Positions 1 through 7,243 of a stretch of DNA of 64,000 nucleotides are shown in pieces. This DNA comes from JBGRQA01 sp041725895 (lineage in GTDB: Bacteria > Bacteroidota > Bacteroidia > Bacteroidales > Marinifilaceae): NCBI GenBank assembly GCA_041725895.1, contig JBGRQA010000001.1, forward strand, positions 248,001 through 312,000, written 5' to 3'. Every line of letters begins with the position of its first letter. The stretch's first letter is position 1. The notes below the pieces were generated by a model that had not been told where the DNA came from, searched no databases, and saw nothing but the letters and a program-made list of their open reading frames with translations. Both the position numbers and the translations under genes were made by a program.

Positions 1-87
1 TTGACAGTTGCTGGCTTGTTACTATCAAATTTGGAATATGTGTGGTTGGTTAACTTATGCTCCGATTCTTCGTTGGATGCAGGGGTG

Positions 88-1131
88 TTAGTAGTCTTTT
101 TGTTGTTTTTGAACCAATTGTTTGGTGGAGAGTAATCCACAGGCAGCAAAAATATCCAAACCTCGTGATCGTCTTAACGTTGTTGTAATTCCTCTCTTGT
201 TCAGAAGATTTTTGAAATATTCGATGGTGGCATCATCGGAGCCTTCCAATGGTGTGTTGGGAATGGGGTGGAACCGGATGAGATTGATACGGCATTTGAT
301 TCCATTCAGTATTTTGCACAGCTCCTTTACATGTCTAGGTGTGTCGTTGATCCCTTTGAACATGATGTATTCAAAGGAAACCCTTCGTTGTCGGCCAAAA
401 TCGAAATTTCGGATCATTTCCAATACTTTTTCCAGAGGGAATACATTTTGAATCGGCATTAGCTTTCTTCTTTCTTCATCAAAAGGGGAGTGCAGACTAA
501 TGGCCAGGTGACATTTACTTCCATCCAAAAACTCTCTCATTCCGGGAAGGATACCAATTGTGGACACTGTAATTCGTTTAGGACTCATTCCCATACCGTA
601 ATCAGCGGTCAAAATCTCCAGTGTTTTCATAACCTCCAGAATATTATCCAAAGGTTCTCCCATACCCATAAAAACTATATTAGTAAGGGAATCTCTTTCC
701 GGAAGATTTCGAATTTGATTGACGATCTCTCTGGTTGAAAGTTGTCCCTGGAAACCTTGTTTGCCGGTCATACAGAACAAACAGCCCATTTTACAACCTA
801 CCTGGGATGATACGCACAGGGTGTTTCTCTCTTCGTCGGGAATGAAGGCTGCCTCAATGAATTTTCCGGGATGAACCGAGGGAAAAAGATATTTTTTTGT
901 ACCGTCTACAGAGACTTGCACTTTTGTAGAATCGATCAGGCCAATTTCATATTTTAAATTTAATTTTTCCCTTGCGTTTTTCGAGAGATTCGTCATTTCC
1001 TCGATGCTTCGGATATTTTTTTTGTATAGCCAATCAGCAATTTGTCTGGCTGTGAAAACGGGAAAGTCTAATTCTTTTGCTATTTCTTTTAATTCCGTTA
1101 GGGTTTTTCCCAGTAATGCTTTCTTTGTCAT
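88..1131 (-). CDS. rlmN: 23S rRNA (adenine-2503-C2) methyltransferase RlmN
   Basis: Radical-SAM enzyme that methylates C2 of A2503 in 23S rRNA, and in many bacteria A37 of some tRNAs. The 347-residue length is normal. The radical-SAM cysteines are seen in VGCKMGCLFCMTGK (CxxxCxxC, about residues 112-119), followed by the family's GFQGQLSTREI and MGMGEPL segments. The C-terminal cysteine that carries the methyl intermediate is in DIFAACGLL. The gene runs on the minus strand, and only 87 bases of downstream sequence are inside the window, with no supported gene in them. The flavodoxin-reductase-like gene is 36 bases upstream and could be co-transcribed. Identification is by family motifs and is firm. 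Confidence 0.97.
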   Translation of the reverse strand: MTKKALLGKTLTELKEIAKELDFPVFTARQIADWLYKKNIRSIEEMTNLSKNAREKLNLKYEIGLIDSTKVQVSVDGTKKYLFPSVHPGKFIEAAFIPDEERNTLCVSSQVGCKMGCLFCMTGKQGFQGQLSTREIVNQIRNLPERDSLTNIVFMGMGEPLDNILEVMKTLEILTADYGMGMSPKRITVSTIGILPGMREFLDGSKCHLAISLHSPFDEERRKLMPIQNVFPLEKVLEMIRNFDFGRQRRVSFEYIMFKGINDTPRHVKELCKILNGIKCRINLIRFHPIPNTPLEGSDDATIEYFKNLLNKRGITTTLRRSRGLDIFAACGLLSTKQLVQKQQKDY

Positions 1132-1167
1132 TTTGTATTAATCTATGAATAATTCTAATTGCAGTGA

Positions 1168-1839
1168 TTAGAAATAGATTTCAGCCACAATGTTTTCGAA
1201 TGCAATTCCTTTAGCTATCAGTAGATCGCGAACATCTACAACCATTTCCGGACTTCCGCAAAGAAAGTACCGGTATTGTGAGGGGAGTTCGGGTATTTCC
1301 TTTAAATATTGAGTTAATCGACCAGGGTAAATTCCGGGCCCGCTTTCCTGGGAGCAACAGCGAATGTAAGCATCCTTGAGGCCTGTTTTAAATTCTTTTT
1401 CGAAATAGAAGGAGTTGCGATACCGCCCCCCATGAATTATGGTTTTATTTTGGCTAAGTCCACTCCGAAACATGGAGGAAAAAGGAGCTATGCCGGTTCC
1501 TGAAGCAATCCACCAGGCGGGTGTTTCATTGTCACAGAAAATTCCTTGGGGAGCTGTTACATGAAGTTCATTTCCTGCTTTTACTTCACTTAAACGTGGG
1601 GTAAGCCATCCATCATCTTTTACATTGTATAGGATTTGAACAACCATCTCTTTTTCTCCGCTGGCAATACTGTATAACCGGGGGCTAACTTCCTGGTCGG
1701 TGGTTAAACCGATGCATTGACCGGCTTTAAAATGATGCACCCGGGGATAACTCAAAACAAAAACTCCTGGGGCAATTTGTCTGTTGTCAATCACATGTGT
1801 AGTATAGAGTTTTTTGTCTTTTTGAATGTCTTGCTCCAT
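1168..1839 (-). CDS. Ferredoxin-NADP reductase-like flavoprotein
   Basis: A 223-residue soluble FAD/NAD(P)H oxidoreductase of the ferredoxin-NADP reductase superfamily. The N-terminal half is a FAD-binding barrel with the flavin motif RLYSIAS (about residue 74). The C-terminal half has the nucleotide-binding GTGIAPFSSMF (about 114-124) and CGSPEMV. The protein ends in EIYF, the aromatic C-terminus typical of this family. There is no iron-sulfur domain, so it needs a separate partner such as ferredoxin or flavodoxin. The partner and physiological role cannot be read from the sequence. It lies just upstream of rlmN on the same strand and is divergent from the DUF4097 gene. Confidence 0.88.
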   Translation of the reverse strand: MEQDIQKDKKLYTTHVIDNRQIAPGVFVLSYPRVHHFKAGQCIGLTTDQEVSPRLYSIASGEKEMVVQILYNVKDDGWLTPRLSEVKAGNELHVTAPQGIFCDNETPAWWIASGTGIAPFSSMFRSGLSQNKTIIHGGRYRNSFYFEKEFKTGLKDAYIRCCSQESGPGIYPGRLTQYLKEIPELPSQYRYFLCGSPEMVVDVRDLLIAKGIAFENIVAEIYF

Positions 1840-1929
1840 ATCATTATCTATTTCGATATCTTAAATATAAGGAATTTATTTAAAATGAATATAAATTAAT
1901 ATGCTGAAACCAATGCAAATAGTCAATGT

Positions 1930-1947
1930 ATTGCTTACCTAAGCAAT
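1930..1947. promoter_or_regulatory. Perfect inverted repeat in a divergent intergenic region
   Basis: ATTGCTTA-CC-TAAGCAAT is a perfect 8-bp inverted repeat with a 2-base centre. It lies between the divergent reductase gene (start 1839) and DUF4097 gene (start 2066). The size and symmetry suit a dimeric regulator's operator, but no regulator is known, so the role is inferred. Confidence 0.35.
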
Positions 1948-2065
1948 GGATAGGGAAAATTTAGTGTAACTTTTTTGAGCATGACGGCGTCTTATGGTTG
2001 TAATCATAAAAATGATACAATCGCACAGTTTCTAATCATTTTTTAATTTGATAAAATAAGATAGT

Positions 2066-3052
2066 ATGAGACGGAAAATAAGTAGTAAGGTTTTAGTCCT
2101 TCTGCTGGTTGGTACCTTAGGATATGCTTCCGGATTGAAGGCCCAAAAATTGTATGATCAACAGAAAGCAAGTTTTGAAGGGGTGAAAATATTGAATGTG
2201 GAAGGTAGTTTTTGTGATGTGCTTATTGAAGCGGAAAGCCAAAAGCAAATTGATTTTAGGGGGGAAATCAGAGGGGAAAGTCGAAGCGGAGGTAGAGATT
2301 TAAAAATTCATCATTCACGTGAAGGTGAAGTTCTTCGTGTTTGGGTGGATAGCCCAAATGGTTTTTATCGGAATTTGGACGGGAAATTGCAATTCAAGGT
2401 GCCATCTGATTTGCAATTGGATGTGCGAAATTCTTCTGGCAATATCATGGTGTTTGGAATACGCAACGCAGGCATGAAATTGAAGGCTACTTCCGGAGAT
2501 ATTGAATTGAAGGATATTCATGCAAATTTGGAGTTTGAAACCACTTCCGGAGATTTTGAATTAATGGAACTGACCGGGGACATTGAAGGTAAATCGACAT
2601 CAGGAGATCAAACTTTTCGCAAGGTTAAAGGAAGTTTATATACCCGCGCTACATCCGGGGAGCTGAGTTTCTATGATATTGATGGAGAAATCGAGTCTAA
2701 AACCTCTTCCGGAAATGTTGATTTCGAGGGGATACATGGGAATATGAAGAATGAAAGTACTTCAGGAAATATTCATGTTCGTTACTGCCAAGGAGCATTA
2801 AGTATGCGGGCCACTTCAGGTAATATTAGGGGAGAAGGTATAGAATTAAAACAAAATTCACGATTCCGAACAACATCTGGTAATATCTCTATGGATTTTG
2901 AAAATGATCTTGAATCATTGGGATTCGATTTAGAAGCCAGTTCAGGAGATCTTTATGTCGGCAACCGTCATGGGGAAAAGGAAATCTTATTTAGAAGAGG
3001 AGATATTTTAGTGCGGGGAGAGAGTTCCTCTGGCAACCAACGCTATAAATAA
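2066..3052 (+). CDS. Secreted DUF4097-type beta-solenoid protein
   Basis: A 328-residue protein with an N-terminal signal peptide (hydrophobic VLVLLLVGTLGYASG, ending KAQ). From about residue 123 to the end it carries a ladder of T/S-S-G-N/D/E motifs, at residues 123, 142, 160, 178, 196, 214, 232, 250, 270, 292 and 321. The spacing is exactly 18 residues for the units from 142 to 250. This pattern is typical of DUF4097/DUF4098 adhesin-like proteins, which are expected to form a right-handed beta-helix. Their function is not established, although related genes often accompany envelope-stress or anti-sigma systems. It is a single gene followed directly by an intrinsic terminator. Confidence 0.85.
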   Translation: MRRKISSKVLVLLLVGTLGYASGLKAQKLYDQQKASFEGVKILNVEGSFCDVLIEAESQKQIDFRGEIRGESRSGGRDLKIHHSREGEVLRVWVDSPNGFYRNLDGKLQFKVPSDLQLDVRNSSGNIMVFGIRNAGMKLKATSGDIELKDIHANLEFETTSGDFELMELTGDIEGKSTSGDQTFRKVKGSLYTRATSGELSFYDIDGEIESKTSSGNVDFEGIHGNMKNESTSGNIHVRYCQGALSMRATSGNIRGEGIELKQNSRFRTTSGNISMDFENDLESLGFDLEASSGDLYVGNRHGEKEILFRRGDILVRGESSSGNQRYK

Positions 3053-3083
3053 TGTGAATTTAGACTTTAATACAACACATGTG

Positions 3084-3109
3084 GCCGGGATTGTTTCCCG
3101 GCTTTTTTT
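3084..3109 (+). terminator. Intrinsic terminator after the DUF4097 gene
   Basis: GCCGGGA (3084-3090) pairs perfectly with TCCCGGC (3096-3102) across a 5-base loop, followed by seven T residues. It lies 32 bases after the stop codon. Confidence 0.9.
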
Positions 3110-3194
3110 ATGCGGAAAAGTTGAAAATAATATCGTAAGTGTGTTGTTTGTTGAAAGTTTAATAGAGGGAAATGATTTTAGACGAAAAGTATTT

Positions 3195-3259
3195 AAAAAA
3201 AGGAAACTGCTCCCAGGCCCGCAGGCACACGAAAGCAGTTTACCTATTAACTAAAATTT
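3195..3259 (-). ncRNA. Candidate short minus-strand small RNA with its own promoter and terminator
   Basis: On the minus strand a Bacteroidota-type promoter is followed by a transcript of only about 65 bases. The promoter is TTG (complement of 3293-3295), 19 bases, then TACTTTTG (complement of 3266-3273). The transcript ends in a strong hairpin: AAACTGCT (minus strand 3241-3234) pairs with AGCAGTTT (3211-3204), followed by CC and seven U residues. The 5' part contains AAATTTTAGTTAATAG, nearly identical to a segment of the two plus-strand small RNAs a few hundred bases away. No start codon or protein is evident. Transcription is inferred only from these signals. Confidence 0.5.
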
Positions 3260-3265
3260 CATTTC

Positions 3266-3295
3266 CAAAAGTAATTGGAAAATTGAATAATGCAA
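3266..3295 (-). promoter_or_regulatory. TTG-N19-TACTTTTG promoter for the minus-strand small RNA
   Basis: This matches the Bacteroidota primary sigma consensus (-33 TTG, -7 TAnnTTTG) exactly. The predicted start is near 3259. Confidence 0.5.
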
Positions 3296-3535
3296 GTGAA
3301 AACCGGTTTTAAATTGTTTTTAAGGGAAACTTTTACGAGAGGATTAAATATTCTTCTAAATAATAAGGGAAAAGTAATGGTTCAAGAAAATTAATTTGAG
3401 AGTAAGAGGAATTGTCAGAAGAGAAACGTGTGTTATATACATAATGAATCTTCCTTGTGGTTTGTTGTAATTTTAGTTATGTTGATGATGCATAATGTTA
3501 ATAATTGTTAACTAGTTGTTTTTTTGAATAAAATC

Positions 3536-3567
3536 ATTGACTTTGGTTTAGATATATGTTAATTTTG
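3536..3567 (+). promoter_or_regulatory. Promoter for small RNA copy 1
   Basis: ATTG (3536-3539), a 20-base spacer, then TAATTTTG (3560-3567), an exact match to the Bacteroidota -7 element TAnnTTTG. The predicted start is about 3573, one or two bases before the first stem of the small RNA. Confidence 0.55.
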
Positions 3568-3573
3568 TTGTCG

Positions 3574-3725
3574 GATGCCTGTTCTATTTCTTGTGGTTAA
3601 AAAATGATAACAGGTATCTTCTTCAAATTAGCCTCGGGGGTGGTGCCCCGATAAATTTTGGTTAATTGCTAATTTGATTGGTTTTTCTTGGAAAAAAAGA
3701 GCCCCTATGGGGCTCTTTTGTTTTT
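3574..3725 (+). ncRNA. Candidate structured small RNA, copy 1
   Basis: A roughly 150-base transcript with three stems. P1 is ATGCCTGTT (3575-3583) with AACAGGTAT (3609-3617, one G-U). P2 is TCGGGG (3634-3639), loop GTGGTG, CCCCGA (3646-3651). A conserved AT-rich linker (3652-3689) contains AAATTTTGGTTAAT and GATTGGTTTTTCTT. The terminator is at 3695-3719. Copy 2 lies about 300 bases downstream with the same P2 loop, different but complementary P2 stem bases, the same linker and an unrelated terminator stem. There is no open reading frame. I do not recognise it as a named Rfam family. Confidence 0.65.
3695..3725 (+). terminator. Intrinsic terminator of small RNA copy 1
   Basis: AAAAGAGCCCC (3695-3705) pairs perfectly with GGGGCTCTTTT (3709-3719) over a TAT loop, followed by GTTTTT. 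The A-rich 5' side makes it potentially bidirectional. Confidence 0.9.
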
Positions 3726-3879
3726 ATGTACCTTTTGTATTCGATACCATCTTAGTCCGATAATGAACAGTTTTGTTTCAAAGGCGGACACTTTTCCTTA
3801 AGATATTTTCTCTGGAGATTTATTAATTTTCAGAATAAGAGAAGAATATGGTTTTTGGTCCGGTTGTTGATTGTTTAAT

Positions 3880-4017
3880 AACTGAAACAAATCTCTTTCA
3901 TCGAAATTTAGAAGATTTGTTTGCCAAATAACCTGGGAGTGGTGTCCCAAAAATTTTGGTTAATAGCTTAATTGATTGGTTTTTCTTAAGAAAAGGGTCG
4001 TAAGACCCTTTTCTTTT
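3880..4017 (+). ncRNA. Candidate structured small RNA, copy 2
   Basis: Same layout as copy 1. P1 is AAACAAATCT (3885-3894) with AGATTTGTTT (3913-3922), perfect. P2 is TGGGA (3934-3938), loop GTGGTG, TCCCA (3945-3949). The linker at 3950-3987 has AAATTTTGGTTAATAGC and GATTGGTTTTTCTT. The terminator is GAAAAGGGTC (3990-3999), loop GTAA, GACCCTTTTC (4004-4013), then TTTT. The 5' end is uncertain because no clean TAnnTTTG lies just ahead of P1. The nearest resemblance is TAATTTTC at 3824-3831. Confidence 0.6.
3990..4017 (+). terminator. Intrinsic terminator of small RNA copy 2
   Basis: Perfect 10-bp stem GAAAAGGGTC/GACCCTTTTC with a GTAA loop and a T run. It also lies just downstream of the minus-strand haem-binding gene in the opposite orientation. 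Confidence 0.85.
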
Positions 4018-4045
4018 AAGTTGTGTTTCCTAAAAGGGAGAGAGC

Positions 4046-4543
4046 TTAGTATTCCAATTCTTCAGATTCTGGCAATGACTTTGCCACTTGTTGCATCCAT
4101 TCCTTAAGGAGATCTATTTCCTCTTTATTCAGTTTCGATTCGGGATGGAGAACCCGATAGCTCCATATTGGCATTTCTCCTTTTTCAATCTCTCTGATGG
4201 ATTCCTGTAGTAAACCTCTTTGGTTGCCATAGGATAGGGAGCCCCATTCCGAAAAATTCAAATGTTCAATTCCTTCCATAACATGGTTTTCTACAAGCCA
4301 GGAAAGGGGAGCGATACGCGAATACCAGGGGTAACTTACTTCAAAGGAATGACAATCGTAACAAGCCTTTTTCAGAATTTGAATTACAGGAAGGGGAGCC
4401 TTGGTTTGATGTAAAAACTCCCTGTTTATTTCAATGTTTGGTTGGGAAGTATCGATGGTCCAGAATTGAATTAAGCAGAATGATAGTAGAAGGGCGATCA
4501 GGAATATTTTAAGCGGGCTTTTCAATATCATATTAAGATGCAT
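4046..4543 (-). CDS. Haem-binding domain (Haem_bd) protein
   Basis: A 165-residue protein anchored by one N-terminal membrane segment (IFLIALLLSFCLIQFW, about 13-28) and otherwise periplasmic. It contains one c-type haem motif, CYDCHS (about residues 60-65), in the context KKACYDCHSFEVSYPWY. This is followed by APLSWLVENHVMEG and NFSEW, the signature of the Haem_bd family found in Bacteroidota and Planctomycetes. The family's electron-transfer partner is not known. An alternative start at Met5 would also keep the membrane anchor. It stands alone, upstream of and divergent from the SDR gene. Confidence 0.88.
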   Translation of the reverse strand: MHLNMILKSPLKIFLIALLLSFCLIQFWTIDTSQPNIEINREFLHQTKAPLPVIQILKKACYDCHSFEVSYPWYSRIAPLSWLVENHVMEGIEHLNFSEWGSLSYGNQRGLLQESIREIEKGEMPIWSYRVLHPESKLNKEEIDLLKEWMQQVAKSLPESEELEY

Positions 4544-4732
4544 TCGTTAATTTTTATTTAATCCAACACTAAAGTAGGGGTTTAATCTGAATAAAGAATA
4601 GGTAAATGGAAGAAAATTAACTTGTTGGAATTTGTTAAATTACTTGAAAAGCGTTCAATATATATATAGGTTATTGACTTATGCTTTAATATTCAGTAAA
4701 TTGAATTCAATAAAATAGAAATAGATAAAAAA

Positions 4733-5434
4733 ATGGAAAAGAAAATAGCATTGGTTACCGGATCTAATAGAGGCATTGGTTTTGAAGCATGTCGGCAGTT
4801 GGCCAAAAATGGTTTTAAGGTCATATTTACCTGTAGAAATGAGCAGAAGGGAATGGAAGCATGTAATTTTCTGATTGCTTCCGGTTTGGATATTGTTTTT
4901 CATCGACTTGATGTTACCAGTCCGGAGGAAATAGACAACATTTCCCAAATGATAAAAAAAGAGTTTGGGAGATTGGATGTGCTGGTAAACAATGCTGGTG
5001 TTTATTTGGATAAGGAACTGGAATTACTGAGTTTGAATCCGGAAATTGTTCGAAACACCATGGAGGTGAATTTGATTGGTCCGCTTCGGTTGTGCCAAAC
5101 TTTTATCCCTTTGATGCTGGAGAAGGGGTATGGGCGAGTTGTAAATATTTCTTCAACCATGGGATCACTAAACGAAATGGTTGGGAGAAGCGGAGCCTAT
5201 CGTATGTCAAAAACGGCGATGAATTCCCTTACCAGAATCTTGGCTGATGAAGTTGATGGATCCCCGGTTAAAGTCAATGCAATGTGTCCTGGGTGGGTAC
5301 GAACAGATATGGGCGGTCCCATGGCTCCCCTAAGTCCTCTTAAGGCTACTAAAACATTACTGTGGCTGGCAACCCTTCCAGAAGATGGTCCCAATGGTGG
5401 ATATTTCCGAAACAATAAACCCTTACCCTGGTGA
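4733..5434 (+). CDS. Short-chain dehydrogenase/reductase, carbonyl reductase-like
   Basis: A 233-residue cytoplasmic NAD(P)H-dependent oxidoreductase. Visible family motifs are the cofactor loop TGSNRGIG (about 9-16), NNAG (about 87-90), the catalytic serine in NISSTMGS and the YRMSK catalytic Tyr-x-x-x-Lys. The C-terminal PGWVRTDMGG is typical of carbonyl reductase-type SDRs. The substrate cannot be predicted. The stop codon abuts the stop of the convergent secreted protein on the other strand, so the two genes meet tail to tail with no spacer and no visible terminator. Confidence 0.92.
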   Translation: MEKKIALVTGSNRGIGFEACRQLAKNGFKVIFTCRNEQKGMEACNFLIASGLDIVFHRLDVTSPEEIDNISQMIKKEFGRLDVLVNNAGVYLDKELELLSLNPEIVRNTMEVNLIGPLRLCQTFIPLMLEKGYGRVVNISSTMGSLNEMVGRSGAYRMSKTAMNSLTRILADEVDGSPVKVNAMCPGWVRTDMGGPMAPLSPLKATKTLLWLATLPEDGPNGGYFRNNKPLPW

Positions 5435-5986
5435 TTATTGTAGCTGTTGTAAAAGGGAATTTATCTTGTTGTTTAAATGGGCTAATTTCTCTTTGGTAGC
5501 TGGTCCTCTGGTTTTGTATTGAATATTACCCTGCTCATCCAAAAGGAAGAGGTAACAAGTCTTTTTATCTGTTACTTCGAAGAATTTGTAGTAGGCATCC
5601 AAATTACCGTAATAGGTAAGTACATTGTTGTGAAGGTTTTCAGGAATTCCATTTCGCATTCCGTTATCAATCCAATCGCTCATCCAATTGTAGTATTGAC
5701 TGATCATTGGGATTTCGAGGATACTAAACCTTGGGTTTTGTTTGGCTTTAGGGAACAGAGGAAGAGTCCATGTGTCAATTTGTTTTTGGGTTCCCCGCTT
5801 AAAAGCTATGATAAGGAGGCTTATTTTTCCTTCAAAATGTTCCGGAATTACCGCCTTCTCTTTGGTGAGAAATTGTCCGGCAATATTTGGGAAACGATCA
5901 CCATTTTGCAAGGGGCCTTCATTTTGAGCATGTAAAGCGAAGGAAGAGAATAACAAAATCATAAGTAGATTTATTTGGTGTTTCAT
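5435..5986 (-). CDS. Secreted thioredoxin-fold / ATP10-like protein
   Basis: About 183 residues from the preferred start at the second in-frame Met, which gives a compact signal peptide MKHQINLLMILLFSSFALHAQ-type ending HAQ. An upstream Met at 6001 would add 5 residues. The body has FPNIAGQFLT, FEGKISLLIIAF, a TWTLPLF segment and CYLFLLDEQGNIQYKTRGPA. This order resembles thioredoxin-like folds of the AhpC/TSA and ATP10 type. No CxxC redox pair is present (the only mature Cys is in KKTCYLF), so a classic disulfide oxidoreductase role is unlikely. Function is unknown. Confidence 0.7.
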   Translation of the reverse strand: MKHQINLLMILLFSSFALHAQNEGPLQNGDRFPNIAGQFLTKEKAVIPEHFEGKISLLIIAFKRGTQKQIDTWTLPLFPKAKQNPRFSILEIPMISQYYNWMSDWIDNGMRNGIPENLHNNVLTYYGNLDAYYKFFEVTDKKTCYLFLLDEQGNIQYKTRGPATKEKLAHLNNKINSLLQQLQ

Positions 5987-6192
5987 AACAAGCCGATTCA
6001 AAGGGTTTTTATGAAATAAACAACCAAGTGATCAAATTGTTTTACGAGTATAATAGAAAGTTGTAATTCATATCAGTTTGTTAATCGAATCACGTAGTTT
6101 CTCTTCCCTGAAAAGTATTGGTGCGTTCAAACTCAGGAGTTAAAAGAATACCTATGGATTCTGACTCCTATGCTACTGATCCTGTATAGAAC

Positions 6193-6438
6193 TTAGCAGT
6201 ATTTATAATCGTCAATGTTTTTGTTTCCAGCACTAACAATTCGGTGCAGAGGTACTATCCATCCGGAGTTCAGTTTGAGATATTCAATTTTTTCCTTTGT
6301 AAACAAATCTTCTATTGTACCGTTTACCATGGTTTGGGTATCGTGAGGGTCCTTAAAAATGATGGTGACTTTCTGTTTTTGTAGAGCTATAGCTTCCAGT
6401 TCGTCGTAGAATGCGCAGGGAATTTTGGGATTTTTCAT
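6193..6438 (-). CDS. Rof-like (Rho-binding antiterminator family) small protein
   Basis: About 81 residues from the preferred start MKNPKIPCAFYDELEA (in-frame Met at 6438; a longer form starts at 6465). The pattern is an initial CxFYDELEAIALQKQKVTIIFKD, then IEDLFTKEKIEYLKLNSG and VPLHRIVS. It matches the layout of Rof/YaeO, the small Sm-like protein that binds the termination factor Rho: Cys-Asp/Tyr start, helix, beta strands, hydrophobic EYL strand, LxxIxS end. Similarity is by eye only and remote, so activity against Rho is inference. It is a single gene. Confidence 0.55.
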   Translation of the reverse strand: MKNPKIPCAFYDELEAIALQKQKVTIIFKDPHDTQTMVNGTIEDLFTKEKIEYLKLNSGWIVPLHRIVSAGNKNIDDYKYC

Positions 6439-6533
6439 GTGTCTAATTTTGTTATGTCGGATCAAATAAAACTTGCCTAAATTAATTATCCTCCATTGTG
6501 GGAAGGATTACACAAGGCTTTTTTTACCTGTGT

Positions 6534-6872
6534 TTAATTTTTCTTTTTATAATACTTGTGCAACAAATTAAGAGTATTCCGGGAAACTTTATCCCTGTTG
6601 ATTTTGGGTTCTGTTTTCAGATATTCTTTTATAACCTTTTCCAAGTCTATAATTTGCTGAAAGTTTTCACTCCCTTTACTAAAGGTTTCCGGCTTTCCAA
6701 TAAATTTGCCGGGGGTTTCTTCGACCAATGGGGCCATGTTGGCCCATTTTTTTGTTGCAGTAAAAGTGACAATAGCTTTCAGCCCCAAATCACTATTTCC
6801 TAGTTTGATGTCGCCGTCGGAATTCAAAGTCCAATAATACTTTTCCTTATTTTCGATAAGTTCCTTTAACAT
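6534..6872 (-). CDS. Hypothetical protein, 112 residues
   Basis: I do not recognise the family. It is a small soluble protein with no signal peptide or membrane segment. The N-terminal half has beta-like stretches (YYWTLNSDGDIKLG, GLKAIVTFTATKKW) and the C-terminal half is helical and lysine-rich (FQQIIDLEKVIKEYLK, NTLNLLHKYYKKKN). Codon use resembles neighbouring genes and the start codon is unambiguous, so it is probably a real gene. It lies about 70 bases from the Rof-like gene on the same strand and may share a transcript with it. Confidence 0.6.
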   Translation of the reverse strand: MLKELIENKEKYYWTLNSDGDIKLGNSDLGLKAIVTFTATKKWANMAPLVEETPGKFIGKPETFSKGSENFQQIIDLEKVIKEYLKTEPKINRDKVSRNTLNLLHKYYKKKN

Positions 6873-7243
6873 AGTCCGATTTTTGAATTTGTCGGTGTGT
6901 ATCGAGTCGGCATTTTCCTCAATTTATGAAATATTTAATAAATTATCCATGTAAAGACCTGGATAATACTAAGGAAATGAAGAAAAAAATGATACAGACA
7001 GGAAGGTGAAAATATGAATTCGAACAACGAACGAGAACTGTCTTCCTTTAATAGTTAGGCAAACACCATTTAACAAGCTTTGGTTACCATTTATACATTC
7101 CTATCGAAAGTACTGTAATGTCGGCATATAAAGTCGTAAATTATGCTAAGTTTGACAATGGTGTTTATGTCGATAATAAAGCCTAAAGAGTTAATTTGGA
7201 GTGGGATTTGTGTTGTGGCTTAAATAAATGGAGGAGAAAATAA
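6873..7243. other. Intergenic region without a supported gene
   Basis: AT-rich sequence. A 22-codon ATG frame at 7118 is too short to call. TAATTTGG near 7192 resembles a -7 element and could serve the small ORF that starts at 7244. Confidence 0.5.

Noticed and set aside
1..87. Fragment of a neighbouring gene at the window start
   Set aside because: The plus-strand frame is open but lies antisense to the rlmN end and reads into it; no start or family motif is visible on either strand.
3054..3254. 66-codon plus-strand frame after the DUF4097 gene
   Set aside because: It starts in the stop region of the gene and runs through its terminator and the minus-strand hairpin; the translation has no protein-like character.
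7118..7186. 22-codon ATG frame upstream of the T9SS-like ORF
   Set aside because: Too short, with no recognisable features or upstream signals.
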